A stretch of DNA of 64,000 nucleotides, taken from the NCBI RefSeq assembly GCF_005402965.1, contig NZ_BJCF01000004.1, positions 106,430 through 170,429 on the forward strand, given 5' to 3'. The notes under the pieces were generated by a model. It had not been told where the DNA came from. It did not search any database and worked only from the letters and a program-made list of their open reading frames with translations. Within the stretch, counting starts at the first letter, position 1, and each line of letters starts with the position of its first letter. This document shows positions 35,187 to 43,095 of this stretch, piece after piece. A program made the translations under genes and the position numbers. The stretch is from Dolichospermum planctonicum. GTDB taxonomy: Bacteria > Cyanobacteriota > Cyanobacteriia > Cyanobacteriales > Nostocaceae.

Positions 35187-36268
35187 TATTTATTGATGTT
35201 TCCAAATATTCTCTTTGCTTCTGTCAGACGATTGATAATTCTGTCTTTTTGATTATTTCCTCCTCTTCTAGACAACTTGGTTAAAATTGTATCTTTACGT
35301 ACTTCTTTATCTATTTTATTTAAGATCACTTCTGATGGTTGAGATTTGTAATCATCATAGTTTTCTGCCACACCTATTGTAATAACATCATAAAGGGCAG
35401 TGGCAAAATTGCCGTCATCCTGACGAAAAATCTTTCTTCCTAAAGGTTTAAGTAATGCAAATACTTGAGTAAATATTTTTTTGTATCCGTCATAATCAAA
35501 ACTTTCATTTTCTAAAGCATCTTTCATAAATTTAGTCATGTGTTGTGAAATACTGGTGCGGACTTTTTTGAGATTGTTGTAAAGAGAAATAAATCTCAAA
35601 GCCAATTCTTCATCATATAATTGCTCATATTGCTCATGACTTAAAGCGATTAATGTCCGAAAATCTTGATTAGCTGCAAGTTCTTTAAGAAAATCATTAA
35701 ACTTGGGTGAAATATCTCTATAAATACAATTCCGAATCTCCTGAGTAGTTAAAGGAGAACCACCTGTATTCAATCTATTGAAAAGTTCAAAGCGCATATC
35801 ATATTTACTATTCCATCTCAGAATTTCAACTCTGCAAGTTGATCTTTTTATGTTTAGTCGAAATTGATTTGGTATTGTTTCATAAGTGAATCCTTCTAAA
35901 GATTCTACTCTTTCACCTTTCATCAACTCCCAATTATTTTTATTTCTAATACCTTCATCTTCACTTTTCAAAACTCCAAAAAACGAAAGTACAGTAGAAA
36001 TTCTTTGGAGACCATCAACTAATTCCCATACTCCATCCCCATCTTCGGCTACAAATATTGGAGGAATGGGAATACCTAAAAGTATAGACTCAATAAAGCG
36101 TGTTCTCTGTTCTTCATCCCAACGAAAATATCTTTGAAATGCAGGTTTAATAACAATTTCTTTATCTTCATACATACGCATTATTTCCCCGAAAGATACA
36201 TCAAGTCTATCGGTGTGTAATAAATTTCTCTGTTCTTCAATTTGTATTTTCAGTTGTTCAGTATCCAT
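35186..36268 (-). CDS. DUF262 domain protein, ParB-nuclease-like (GmrSD/DndB-like fold)
   Basis: A 360-residue protein with the DUF262 core near its N-terminus: FQRYFRW (residues 44-50), FIESILLGIPIPPIF (58-72) and VDGLQRIST (84-92). In most DUF262 proteins the last motif reads DGQQR; here the first Gln is Leu. The C-terminal half is helical. DUF262 is related to ParB-like nuclease/NTPase domains and forms the N-terminal part of GmrS-type restriction enzymes that attack modified phage DNA. It is the first gene of a coupled pair with the HEPN gene (TAATG overlap). The pair is flanked by petL and bioB, ordinary chromosomal genes. I infer a defence or toxin-antitoxin-like system. Confidence 0.9.
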   Translation of the reverse strand: MDTEQLKIQIEEQRNLLHTDRLDVSFGEIMRMYEDKEIVIKPAFQRYFRWDEEQRTRFIESILLGIPIPPIFVAEDGDGVWELVDGLQRISTVLSFFGVLKSEDEGIRNKNNWELMKGERVESLEGFTYETIPNQFRLNIKRSTCRVEILRWNSKYDMRFELFNRLNTGGSPLTTQEIRNCIYRDISPKFNDFLKELAANQDFRTLIALSHEQYEQLYDEELALRFISLYNNLKKVRTSISQHMTKFMKDALENESFDYDGYKKIFTQVFALLKPLGRKIFRQDDGNFATALYDVITIGVAENYDDYKSQPSEVILNKIDKEVRKDTILTKLSRRGGNNQKDRIINRLTEAKRIFGNINK

Positions 36269-36360
36269 ATTATGTAATGTTTAAAAATTTGCTGTGACTT
36301 ATGGCTGTTTTTGATTATATCAATTTTTCTAAATGAAATAGAAGATAATTTAGGTCAATT

Positions 36361-36390
36361 GGTTGGGTGGCGCTGTCGCTTAACCCAACC
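36361..36390. repeat. Palindromic repeat GGTTGGGT...ACCCAACC, copy 2
   Basis: Arms GGTTGGGT (36361-36368) and ACCCAACC (36383-36390), followed by TAC. It lies just after the bioB stop (minus strand) and before the DUF262 gene, so it may form the end of the bioB message. See also 4691-4718 and 54126-54150. Confidence 0.65.
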
Positions 36391-36398
36391 TACTTTTG

Positions 36399-37400
36399 TT
36401 ATATCATCGCTGGAGTTGGTGTTTTTTCCTGCTTTTGAAATGGGGGACGCATTTCTAAACCAAGTAAATTCAACATTTCTTGATCTGCGTCATAATCGGG
36501 ACAGGGAGTGGTTACAGTCAACATTTTATGATCATCGCTGGAAAAGATGGAATTTGCACCAGCCATGAAGCATAAAGCCTGTTCTACTTGGGAAAGTCTT
36601 GCTCTACCCGCACTTAACCGCACGTCAGATTGAGGCATAATAATTCTAGCAGTCGCAATCATCCGCACTACATCCCAAATTGGGACATCGGGTTGATTTT
36701 CTAAGGGTGTACCGGGAACTTGGGAAAGAATATTGATGGGTACAGATTCGGGGTGAGGTTGTAAACTGGAGAGAGTATGTAACATTCCTACTCGATCACT
36801 AATATTTTCCCCTAAACCGAGAATACCGCCCGAACATACGGTAACATTAGTTTGGCGAACATTGGCAATTGTATTTAAGCGATCGCTATAAGTTCGGGTA
36901 GTAATTACAGTGCTGTAGTATTCCTCTGAAGTGTCAAGATTATGGTTGTAAGCATATAATCCCGCATCTTCTAAACGCTTGGCTTGGTTTTCTGTCAGCA
37001 TTCCCAAGGTACAGCATACTTCTAAACCCATGCTGGTTACATCCTTGACCATATCCAGGACTTCCTCAAATTGGGAATTATCCCGGACTTGTCTCCAAGC
37101 AGCGCCCATACAAACTCGACTAACACCGCTTTCTTTGGCTGTTTTCGCAATATTCATCACTGTTTCTTTTTGTAGCAGTGCTTCGGGTTTTACCTCGGTT
37201 TTGTAGCGGGAAGATTGAGCGCAATAACCGCAATCTTCTGGACAAGCACCAGTTTTAATAGAGATAAGCTTACAAACTTGTATTTGTTCTGGTTTATGAT
37301 ATTGACGATGCACTGTAGCGGCTTGGTAAATTAGCTCTAGAAATGGGGTATTATATATTGTTAAAATCTCTGTCGGTTGCCAATTGTAGCGTATTTCCAC
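36399..37400 (-). CDS. bioB: Biotin synthase
   Basis: Radical SAM enzyme that inserts sulfur into dethiobiotin, the last step of biotin synthesis. The 333-residue protein has the radical-SAM cluster motif C-x3-C-x2-C in [16 protein letters not shown] (Cys53, Cys57, Cys60). Further family markers are [20 protein letters not shown] and SGGILGLGE. The Arg of the second cluster site is in [19 protein letters not shown] 37400 is used. No other bio gene is adjacent. A palindromic repeat follows at its 3' end. Confidence 0.96.
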   Translation of the reverse strand: MEIRYNWQPTEILTIYNTPFLELIYQAATVHRQYHKPEQIQVCKLISIKTGACPEDCGYCAQSSRYKTEVKPEALLQKETVMNIAKTAKESGVSRVCMGAAWRQVRDNSQFEEVLDMVKDVTSMGLEVCCTLGMLTENQAKRLEDAGLYAYNHNLDTSEEYYSTVITTRTYSDRLNTIANVRQTNVTVCSGGILGLGENISDRVGMLHTLSSLQPHPESVPINILSQVPGTPLENQPDVPIWDVVRMIATARIIMPQSDVRLSAGRARLSQVEQALCFMAGANSIFSSDDHKMLTVTTPCPDYDADQEMLNLLGLEMRPPFQKQEKTPTPAMI

Positions 37401-37483
37401 TGTAATGATCCTTTTTTTAGTTGAAATTAACCAGTCTGAGCGATTATGAATCGCGGTTATACAGACAAAACCCGAATTTTCTT

Positions 37484-37531
37484 AGTCCGCGTAGGCGTAC
37501 TTTGGTTGTGTAGTAGCGATTTCTAATCGCC
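37484..37531. repeat. Dispersed repeat, copy 2 (TAGTAGCGATTTCTAATCGCC)
   Basis: AGTCCGCGTAGGCGTACTTTGG is followed by TTGTGTAGTAGCGA and the hairpin GCGATTTCTAATCGC. The order of parts is that of 227-275, with changes in both arms that mostly preserve pairing in the second hairpin. A partial trace, TTGTGTAGTAGCC, is also found near 43049. Confidence 0.6.
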
Positions 37532-37560
37532 TGAGAATATTTAAATTTAAATTTGAGTAT

Positions 37561-38133
37561 ATGACATCAGAGCCACCAATTTTGAGAAGCGATCGCCTAT
37601 TATTAAGAATGGCGGTGATGGAAGATATTCCCTATATACTTAAATACTTTACGGAAAATAAAGAACATCTTACGCCATTTTATCCTCAATGGGATGAAAA
37701 TTTTTTTACCGAAGAATATTGGGAATATCAAGTAGAAACCAGTTTTTGGGAATTTGTGAACAACTATTCATTAAAACTATTTATTTATGGCAAGCACCAG
37801 CCCAGAAAAGTAATTGGAACTGCTAATTTTAGCAACTTTGTTTATAATGCTGCTCAATTTTGTCAGTTAGGATACAGTTTAGCAGAATCAGCCCAAGGTT
37901 ATGGTTACATGAAAGAAGCGCTCTCTATTGCTATTAATTATGTTTTTGAAGAATTAAATATACACCGCATTATGGCTAATTATATGCCACATAATAGCCG
38001 CAGCGGTAATGTTCTTAAAAGACTCGGTTTTGTAGTCGAAGGATATGGTAGAGATTATTTAATGATTAATGGTAAATGGGAAGATCATATTTTCACAAGT
38101 TTGACAAATCCCCACTGGCGATCAGATTTATAA
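37561..38133 (+). CDS. GNAT family N-acetyltransferase (RimJ/RimL type)
   Basis: A 190-residue acetyl-CoA-dependent N-acetyltransferase. It begins with the RimJ-like ILRSDRLLLRMAVMEDIPYI. The acetyl-CoA site motif appears as QLGYSLAESAQGYGYMKEAL, then LNIHRIMANYMPHNSRSGNV and LKRLGFVVEGYGRDY, the hallmark order of ribosomal-protein-alanine and related transferases. The acceptor is unknown. ATG 37561 lies after a repeat-rich spacer. A DUF6671 gene follows 46 bases later on the same strand and could be co-transcribed. Confidence 0.9.
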   Translation: MTSEPPILRSDRLLLRMAVMEDIPYILKYFTENKEHLTPFYPQWDENFFTEEYWEYQVETSFWEFVNNYSLKLFIYGKHQPRKVIGTANFSNFVYNAAQFCQLGYSLAESAQGYGYMKEALSIAINYVFEELNIHRIMANYMPHNSRSGNVLKRLGFVVEGYGRDYLMINGKWEDHIFTSLTNPHWRSDL

Positions 38134-38179
38134 TACCTGAAGAAGTCGGTCATTTGCAGATAATTATGGAGAATAAATT

Positions 38180-39031
38180 ATGTCAATTTATAATAATCGC
38201 CTGGCTATTTTAGCGACAATGCACAATAAAGAAAAAGTAATTTCTCCTTTATTGAAAGAACATTTAGGAATTAATTTGATAGTTCCTCAAGGGTTAAATA
38301 CTGATGTTTTTGGAACTTTTACTAGAGAAATTAAACGTCCAGATACACAAGTTATTACTGCTAGGTTAAAAGCTAAAAAAGCCTTGGAAATGTATGATCA
38401 AAAAATAGCGATAGCTAGTGAAGGAAGTTTTACACCTCATCCCCTAATTCCCTATATTTATGCTAATCGAGAAATAATTATTTTTTTGGATCAAGAAAAT
38501 GATTTAGAAATTATTGGTGAAGTATTTTCCATAGAAACTAATTTTAATCATCAAACTATCTCTAGTTTAGAAGAAGCTGAAGAATTTGGAAAAAAAGTTG
38601 GTTTTCCTGAACATGGTTTAATAATTTCATTTGATAATATATCCACAGGAAAAACAGAATTTATTAAAGGTATTACCAGCCAAGAAAACTTGATCAATTC
38701 AGTAGAAATTGCTATAAAAAACACAAGCTGTAAATTTAATATAGAAACAGATATGAGAGCAATGTATAATCCTACCAGGATGAAAAATATTGCCCTTACT
38801 ACTCAAGACTTAATTAATAAAATTAATAGTTTATGTCCGCGATGTAATACTCCTGGTTTTATTATTAATCAAAAAATACCTGGACTGCCTTGTGAACTTT
38901 GTCATCAACCAACTTCATTAATTAAAGCAGTAATTTTTCAATGTCAAAAATGCAATTTTACCCAACAACAATTATTTCCTAATAATCAAGAATTTGCTGA
39001 TCCTAGTTTATGTGAATATTGTAATCCTTAA
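38180..39031 (+). CDS. DUF6671 family protein with C-terminal zinc-ribbon-like cysteines
   Basis: A 283-residue protein of unknown function. The N-terminal 200 residues form an alpha/beta domain (LAILATMHNKEKVISPLLKE, AIASEGSFTPHP, PEHGLIISFDN) typical of the DUF6671 family. The C-terminal 60 residues contain four CxxC knuckles (LCPRCNTPGF, CELCHQPT, CQKCNF, CEYCNP) that should bind zinc. ATG 38180 has GGAGAATA just upstream. It is 46 bases after the GNAT gene and followed by a run of four palindromes. No reaction is known to me. Confidence 0.85.
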   Translation: MSIYNNRLAILATMHNKEKVISPLLKEHLGINLIVPQGLNTDVFGTFTREIKRPDTQVITARLKAKKALEMYDQKIAIASEGSFTPHPLIPYIYANREIIIFLDQENDLEIIGEVFSIETNFNHQTISSLEEAEEFGKKVGFPEHGLIISFDNISTGKTEFIKGITSQENLINSVEIAIKNTSCKFNIETDMRAMYNPTRMKNIALTTQDLINKINSLCPRCNTPGFIINQKIPGLPCELCHQPTSLIKAVIFQCQKCNFTQQQLFPNNQEFADPSLCEYCNP

Positions 39032-39056
39032 AGCCTGGATTTTTTTAAGACCGCCT

Positions 39057-39159
39057 GGGAATAAATTCCCATTCTCATAGCCAAAGTCATCTGAAGATGA
39101 CTAAAAATCCCCAGTTTACTCTAGTAAACTTTATTTATTGGCACTGAAATGAATTTCAG
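39057..39159. repeat. Four evenly spaced short palindromes
   Basis: Four perfect hairpins follow one another: GGGAATAAATTCCC (39057-39070), AGTCATCTGAAGATGACT (39085-39102), AGTTTACTCTAGTAAACT (39113-39130) and CTGAAATGAATTTCAG (39144-39159). Arms are 6-8 bases with 2-base centres, and the centres are 30, 28 and 30 bases apart. The stems differ in sequence, so only the structure is repeated. They separate the DUF6671 and SelO genes. Confidence 0.8.
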
Positions 39160-39230
39160 GGTGGGTTTGTCAGCCAATGGTAGGCGTTTTTTGTCTATTA
39201 TTAAAGAAATATCAATTAAGCCTAATTATA

Positions 39231-40688
39231 ATGACTCTGGATGAAACTCCCAATCATACCTATTCTACCAATCCTTTGCTGACCCTCAACTATGAACCAG
39301 CCTTAGAATCCCTTGGTGATGAATATTACGATCAAGTTGTAGCCGAGGAATTTCCCCAACATACTCTCCGTTGGCGTAATGACGCACTATTACCCCGGTT
39401 AGGACTTGATCCCAAATCCGTAAAAGACGAAGATTTTATTAACGCTTTTGGTAAATTTGAACAAAGAGAACCCCTGTTAGCACTACGTTATCACGGTTAT
39501 CAATTTGGACAATATAACCCCCAATTAGGTGACGGTAGAGGCTTTCTTTATGGACAAGTACGGGGTATTGACGGAGAATTATACGATTTTGGCACAAAAG
39601 GCTCTGGGAGAACCCCCTACTCTCGCGGTGGTGACGGTATGTTAACACTGAAGGGGGGAGTGCGAGAAGTTCTTGCCGCTGAAGCACTTCATCGTTTAGG
39701 TGTGGGTACTTCTCGCTGTTTAAGTATGATTGAAACAGGTTTACAACTATGGCGTGGTGATGAACCCTCACCGACTCGTTCCTCTGTGATGATACGTATG
39801 AGTAAATCACATATTCGATTTGGGACTTTTGAGCGATTAAACTATTTCCAACGACCTGATTTAACTCAAAAGCTTTTAGATCATGTCATTGAGCAATATT
39901 ACCCTCATTTACAGGCTGAAGATGATAAATATGCTTTATTTTACGCCGAATTAGTGCAACGGGTCGCAGAGTTAGTAGCCCAATGGATGGCAGCGGGTTT
40001 TTGTCATGCAGTGCTGAATACTGATAATATGTCAATTACCGGGGAAAGTTTTGATTATGGACCTTATGCTTTTATTCCTACCTACGATCTGCAATTTACA
40101 GCGGCATATTTCGATTATTATAGACGTTATTGTTACAGTCAACAACCGGGAATTTGCAAATTGAATTTAGAACTTTTGCAAGAACCGTTAAAAGCGATAA
40201 TTTCCCAAAATGATTTAGATACTGGTTTATCTAAATTTGGTGAATATTATCAAAACGAATATCGAGCTTTGATGTTGAAGAAATTGGGTTTTGCAGATTT
40301 CCAATTAGAGGAAGCTGATGAATTTTTGCGGTTAACTATTACCTTTTTACATGATAGTCAAGTTGGTTATCATCAATTCTTTGCTGATATAGCTGCTACC
40401 TTTTCTAGTAAATGGAGAGATGATCCAGCTTTAGTAATGAATGGTTCAGAAATTATCCCCCCGTTGGGACAATCAGTAATTTTTGATAATTGGTGTTTGC
40501 TTTATCATAAAATCCTGAATCATTTTGATCTTGAACAAATGGATAAAATTGGGAAAACTTTAACCGAAACTAATCCAAAAACAGCATTATTAAGACCTGT
40601 AATTGAGTCAGTTTGGGAACAAATTACCCAAGATGATAATTGGCAACCTTTTTATGATTTAGTAGAAATACTGCAAAAAGGGAAGTAA
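39231..40688 (+). CDS. selO: Protein adenylyltransferase SelO (YdiU family)
   Basis: Pseudokinase-fold enzyme that transfers AMP from ATP to protein hydroxyl groups, linked to oxidative stress in other organisms. Protein of 485 residues from ATG 39231. Family markers include [13 protein letters not shown], the nucleotide-site [32 protein letters not shown], and the metal-site stretch [20 protein letters not shown] with its DYGP follow-on. An in-frame ATG at 39177 would add 18 residues of repeat-adjacent sequence with no ribosome binding site, so I prefer 39231. The C-terminal region is a normal SelO ending. It stands alone and is convergent with the glycerate kinase gene. Confidence 0.93.
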   Translation: MTLDETPNHTYSTNPLLTLNYEPALESLGDEYYDQVVAEEFPQHTLRWRNDALLPRLGLDPKSVKDEDFINAFGKFEQREPLLALRYHGYQFGQYNPQLGDGRGFLYGQVRGIDGELYDFGTKGSGRTPYSRGGDGMLTLKGGVREVLAAEALHRLGVGTSRCLSMIETGLQLWRGDEPSPTRSSVMIRMSKSHIRFGTFERLNYFQRPDLTQKLLDHVIEQYYPHLQAEDDKYALFYAELVQRVAELVAQWMAAGFCHAVLNTDNMSITGESFDYGPYAFIPTYDLQFTAAYFDYYRRYCYSQQPGICKLNLELLQEPLKAIISQNDLDTGLSKFGEYYQNEYRALMLKKLGFADFQLEEADEFLRLTITFLHDSQVGYHQFFADIAATFSSKWRDDPALVMNGSEIIPPLGQSVIFDNWCLLYHKILNHFDLEQMDKIGKTLTETNPKTALLRPVIESVWEQITQDDNWQPFYDLVEILQKGK

Positions 40689-40710
40689 TACAAGAACCCC
40701 ACCCCCAACT

Positions 40711-40733
40711 CCCTCCCCGCAAGCGAGGAGGGG
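40711..40733. repeat. GC-rich hairpin after selO
   Basis: CTCCCTCCCCGCAAGCGAGG followed by AGGGGGC forms an imperfect GC-rich stem, followed by TAAAATTT. This is a commonly dispersed cyanobacterial hairpin and a plausible terminator for selO. Confidence 0.5.
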
Positions 40734-40811
40734 GCTAAAATTTATCCATTCAAGTACATACCAGTATACCGATCATAAAAGAGATGTAAATATCTCCTTT
40801 CTCACTTGTGA

Positions 40812-40835
40812 TCTCTGTGCCTGGAGTGGTTCGTT
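40812..40835. repeat. 24-base dispersed repeat, inverted copy of 10556-10579
   Basis: TCTCTGTGCCTGGAGTGGTT plus CGTT is the exact reverse complement of the 24 bases at 10556-10579 inside the MITE-like element of the oxidase operon. It abuts the 3' end of the glycerate kinase gene; AAGTCGGGGATC then follows at 40841-40852. Confidence 0.75.
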
Positions 40836-41876
40836 TCAAAAAGTCGGGGATCTAAACTTACCAAAACTATGATCAGCATTAATTTCAATTACTAAATCAA
40901 CAGATAATGATTGAATTAAAGGATTAATGAATAATTCCGGGTGTAAAGAACGCCAAAAATAATTCACAAATTCCTCTATTTGTAATTCATTCATTCCTGA
41001 TTTACCAGTAGCAATCATTTGTTTTTCCGCTTGTTTTCGCCATACTAAAGAATAACGATAATCTGTAGGATAAAGAACTATTAAACTATTCAATCTTTCC
41101 CAAAGTGGTAAATAATCTTTAAGTTGATCATTCATATCAGCAGCAAATTTTCTATCTGCATCTGTAATAATGGGTGGTGGTGCAGTTAAAAACGCTCTAG
41201 GGTGAATTGGTTTTACACCCACAAACCAACCTTCAAAGAGAACAATATCTACAGGATTTGTGATAAATTCAGGAGTAGTGCGATCGCCAACGCCCCCATA
41301 AGCAGATTTATCAAATCTAGGAACCATGACAGGACCCTTGCCTTGAGCAATTTGATCGAGTACACTTAAAGCTAGGTGAATATCGTGGGTTCCAGGCGGT
41401 CCGCGCCAAAGCAAACGAGAATCCTGTTGTATTAAGACCAAACGATCATTATAAGTTTTGTACAAGTCATCCAAGGACAAACTTAAAGTCTGGTATCCCA
41501 ACTGCTGGAGAATCAAAACCAGTATTTTAGACATGGTAGTTTTACCGGTTCCTTGTGAACCTAAAATCCCTTGGATAAAAGGTTTACCTAACTGTTGACG
41601 CTGGTCTGCAATTTTGATACTCAAAGGTAGCCACAAATCCCATAGTACCTCTAACATTTTTTGGGGTTCAGTTTTTAAGGTAGTTTGACAAAACTGGCTA
41701 AAATCAGGGAAAACTAACTTCAATAAGTCCCCTCTCCTTTGCATAACTTGGGCTACATTATCAGCAGTGATATTAAATACCTTAGCTCTCAAAGGATCTG
41801 CCAATGCTGCGGCTTGTGCTAATAGTTGCCAAGACGTATCCATTGTGAAAATTTTACTTAGCCATTCACTACTCAT
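40836..41876 (-). CDS. D-glycerate 3-kinase (plant/cyanobacterial GLYK type)
   Basis: Phosphorylates D-glycerate to 3-phosphoglycerate, the last step of the photorespiratory C2 cycle. The 346-residue protein has the P-loop GSQGTGKTTMSKILVLIL near residue 107. It also has LSLDDLYKTYNDR, the GPPGTHDIHLAL loop, VPRFDKSAYGGVGDR and the FEGWFVGVKP motif, all diagnostic of the class III kinase shared by plants and cyanobacteria. It starts at ATG 41876, four bases after the stop of the Ycf20-like gene, so the two form an operon. The C-terminal residues overlap a repeat (AAGTCGGGGATC). Confidence 0.93.
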   Translation of the reverse strand: MSSEWLSKIFTMDTSWQLLAQAAALADPLRAKVFNITADNVAQVMQRRGDLLKLVFPDFSQFCQTTLKTEPQKMLEVLWDLWLPLSIKIADQRQQLGKPFIQGILGSQGTGKTTMSKILVLILQQLGYQTLSLSLDDLYKTYNDRLVLIQQDSRLLWRGPPGTHDIHLALSVLDQIAQGKGPVMVPRFDKSAYGGVGDRTTPEFITNPVDIVLFEGWFVGVKPIHPRAFLTAPPPIITDADRKFAADMNDQLKDYLPLWERLNSLIVLYPTDYRYSLVWRKQAEKQMIATGKSGMNELQIEEFVNYFWRSLHPELFINPLIQSLSVDLVIEINADHSFGKFRSPTF

Positions 41877-41880
41877 AAAA

Positions 41881-42213
41881 TTACGAACCCAGTTTCAAAG
41901 CTTCTAGAAATAGGCTGTAGATAAAACCAACTTTCAAATAGTTGAGTGTTTCTACCCAAAGTGCTGCCCGCGCCAACCAGGAGCGACTGTAAAATAATTT
42001 ACTAAATATCTCAGTAAATACAACTAAAAATGCAGCTACTACAATGTCTAATTCTGCTTTTTGTCCAGCGGTTGTTGATACTGCTGATCCCAAAAAAAAG
42101 CCAAACAAAAAACTAATTAGTATCAATGATAACCGCCGCCAAGGATTAAGAAACCATTGACTTAGGCTTCTAGTTATGGTGTCTAACAGGTTGTTGAGAC
42201 GAGTATTTTGCAT
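41881..42213 (-). CDS. Ycf20-like (DUF565) membrane protein
   Basis: A 110-residue protein with two or three hydrophobic helices and the DUF565/Ycf20 pattern (NPWRRLSLILISFLFGFFLG, then LNYLKVGFIYSLFLEALKLG). Ycf20 homologues occur in cyanobacteria and plastids and have been linked to non-photochemical quenching in algae, but the molecular role is not known to me. ATG 42213 is used. It is the promoter-proximal gene of a two-gene operon with glycerate kinase. Confidence 0.85.
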   Translation of the reverse strand: MQNTRLNNLLDTITRSLSQWFLNPWRRLSLILISFLFGFFLGSAVSTTAGQKAELDIVVAAFLVVFTEIFSKLFYSRSWLARAALWVETLNYLKVGFIYSLFLEALKLGS

Positions 42214-42381
42214 GGTAGCAAAGAACAGAAAACAGGGTGAGAAAAACTAGTTTTGATGCTGTGAAATTGAATAATCTACTTTGGATAATCTAAGTAAACC
42301 CGTTTAATTACCATTGGGGATCATTGATAAACATAATCGTTTTAGGCTAGCCTTTAATTTTATTTCTAACTGTATCTGACT

Positions 42382-43002
42382 ATGAAAGATTCCATGTATC
42401 AGTATCGTAACTTGATGATTGTTTTTTTGGCATTAGGACTAATTGGGATGATAGCAGCATGGTTAAATGTCAGCATATCTTTTGAGTCTACAAATCCAGA
42501 AACAGTATCAAAAGTTACCAGAAATACACCATCTGGAGTGACAAACACTGAAATTAATGGAGAGGAAACTAATTCAAATAGTACACCAATTCAACCAGTA
42601 GAATCGAGTAGCCAAAAAAGAGAGTCTACCGTTTTGTCTAATCAGGTTAATTCAGATACTAAAACCAAAGTACCAGGATTGCTGCGCGTGAGCAACAAAA
42701 CAACTCAGCCCGTACGTTTGGTATTATTAGCCAGACAATTATCTCAAAAAAGTGCCAATATTAATAAAATCAAATCTACACCCCCCGCTCATTGGGATTT
42801 TGCACCAGAGGAGGGAAGTGAGACAGGATTAGTTGTATCCTTACCTCAAGCTAATTTAAGACTGGAGAAAGGTGACATTTTAGCAGCTTTTGCCCAAGAT
42901 GGTTCTCGACACTATTGGGGACCCTATGTCGTCGGGGAAACTTCCTCCCCCCAATGGCAACCTCAAAGACAAGAATGGCAGTTGGTGTTACAAAATAGGT
43001 AA
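42382..43002 (+). CDS. Hypothetical membrane-anchored protein
   Basis: A 206-residue protein with one N-terminal membrane helix (YRNLMIVFLALGLIGMIAAW), a Ser/Thr/Asn-rich linker to about residue 90, and a C-terminal beta-rich domain (LLRVSNKTTQPVRLVLLARQ, HWDFAPEEGSETGLVVSL, HYWGPYVVGE). The layout is that of a protein fixed to the membrane with its folded domain on the outer side. No family is recognised. ATG 42382 is used. The next gene, a GT39-like enzyme, is on the same strand after 93 bases. Confidence 0.8.
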   Translation: MKDSMYQYRNLMIVFLALGLIGMIAAWLNVSISFESTNPETVSKVTRNTPSGVTNTEINGEETNSNSTPIQPVESSSQKRESTVLSNQVNSDTKTKVPGLLRVSNKTTQPVRLVLLARQLSQKSANINKIKSTPPAHWDFAPEEGSETGLVVSLPQANLRLEKGDILAAFAQDGSRHYWGPYVVGETSSPQWQPQRQEWQLVLQNR

Positions 43003-43095
43003 TTGATCACGGCAGGAGTTTATTTGTATTTTGTTTGAGTGTAAACTATTGTGTAGTAGCCAGGACACGATTACCGCGTCTTTAAGTACAACTGC

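Noticed and set aside
39057..39159. Possible CRISPR array because of regular 29-base spacing
   Set aside because: The four palindromes differ in sequence, so there is no direct repeat.
39177..39230. Upstream in-frame ATG for selO
   Set aside because: Adds 18 residues next to the palindrome array with no ribosome binding site; family N-terminus fits ATG 39231.
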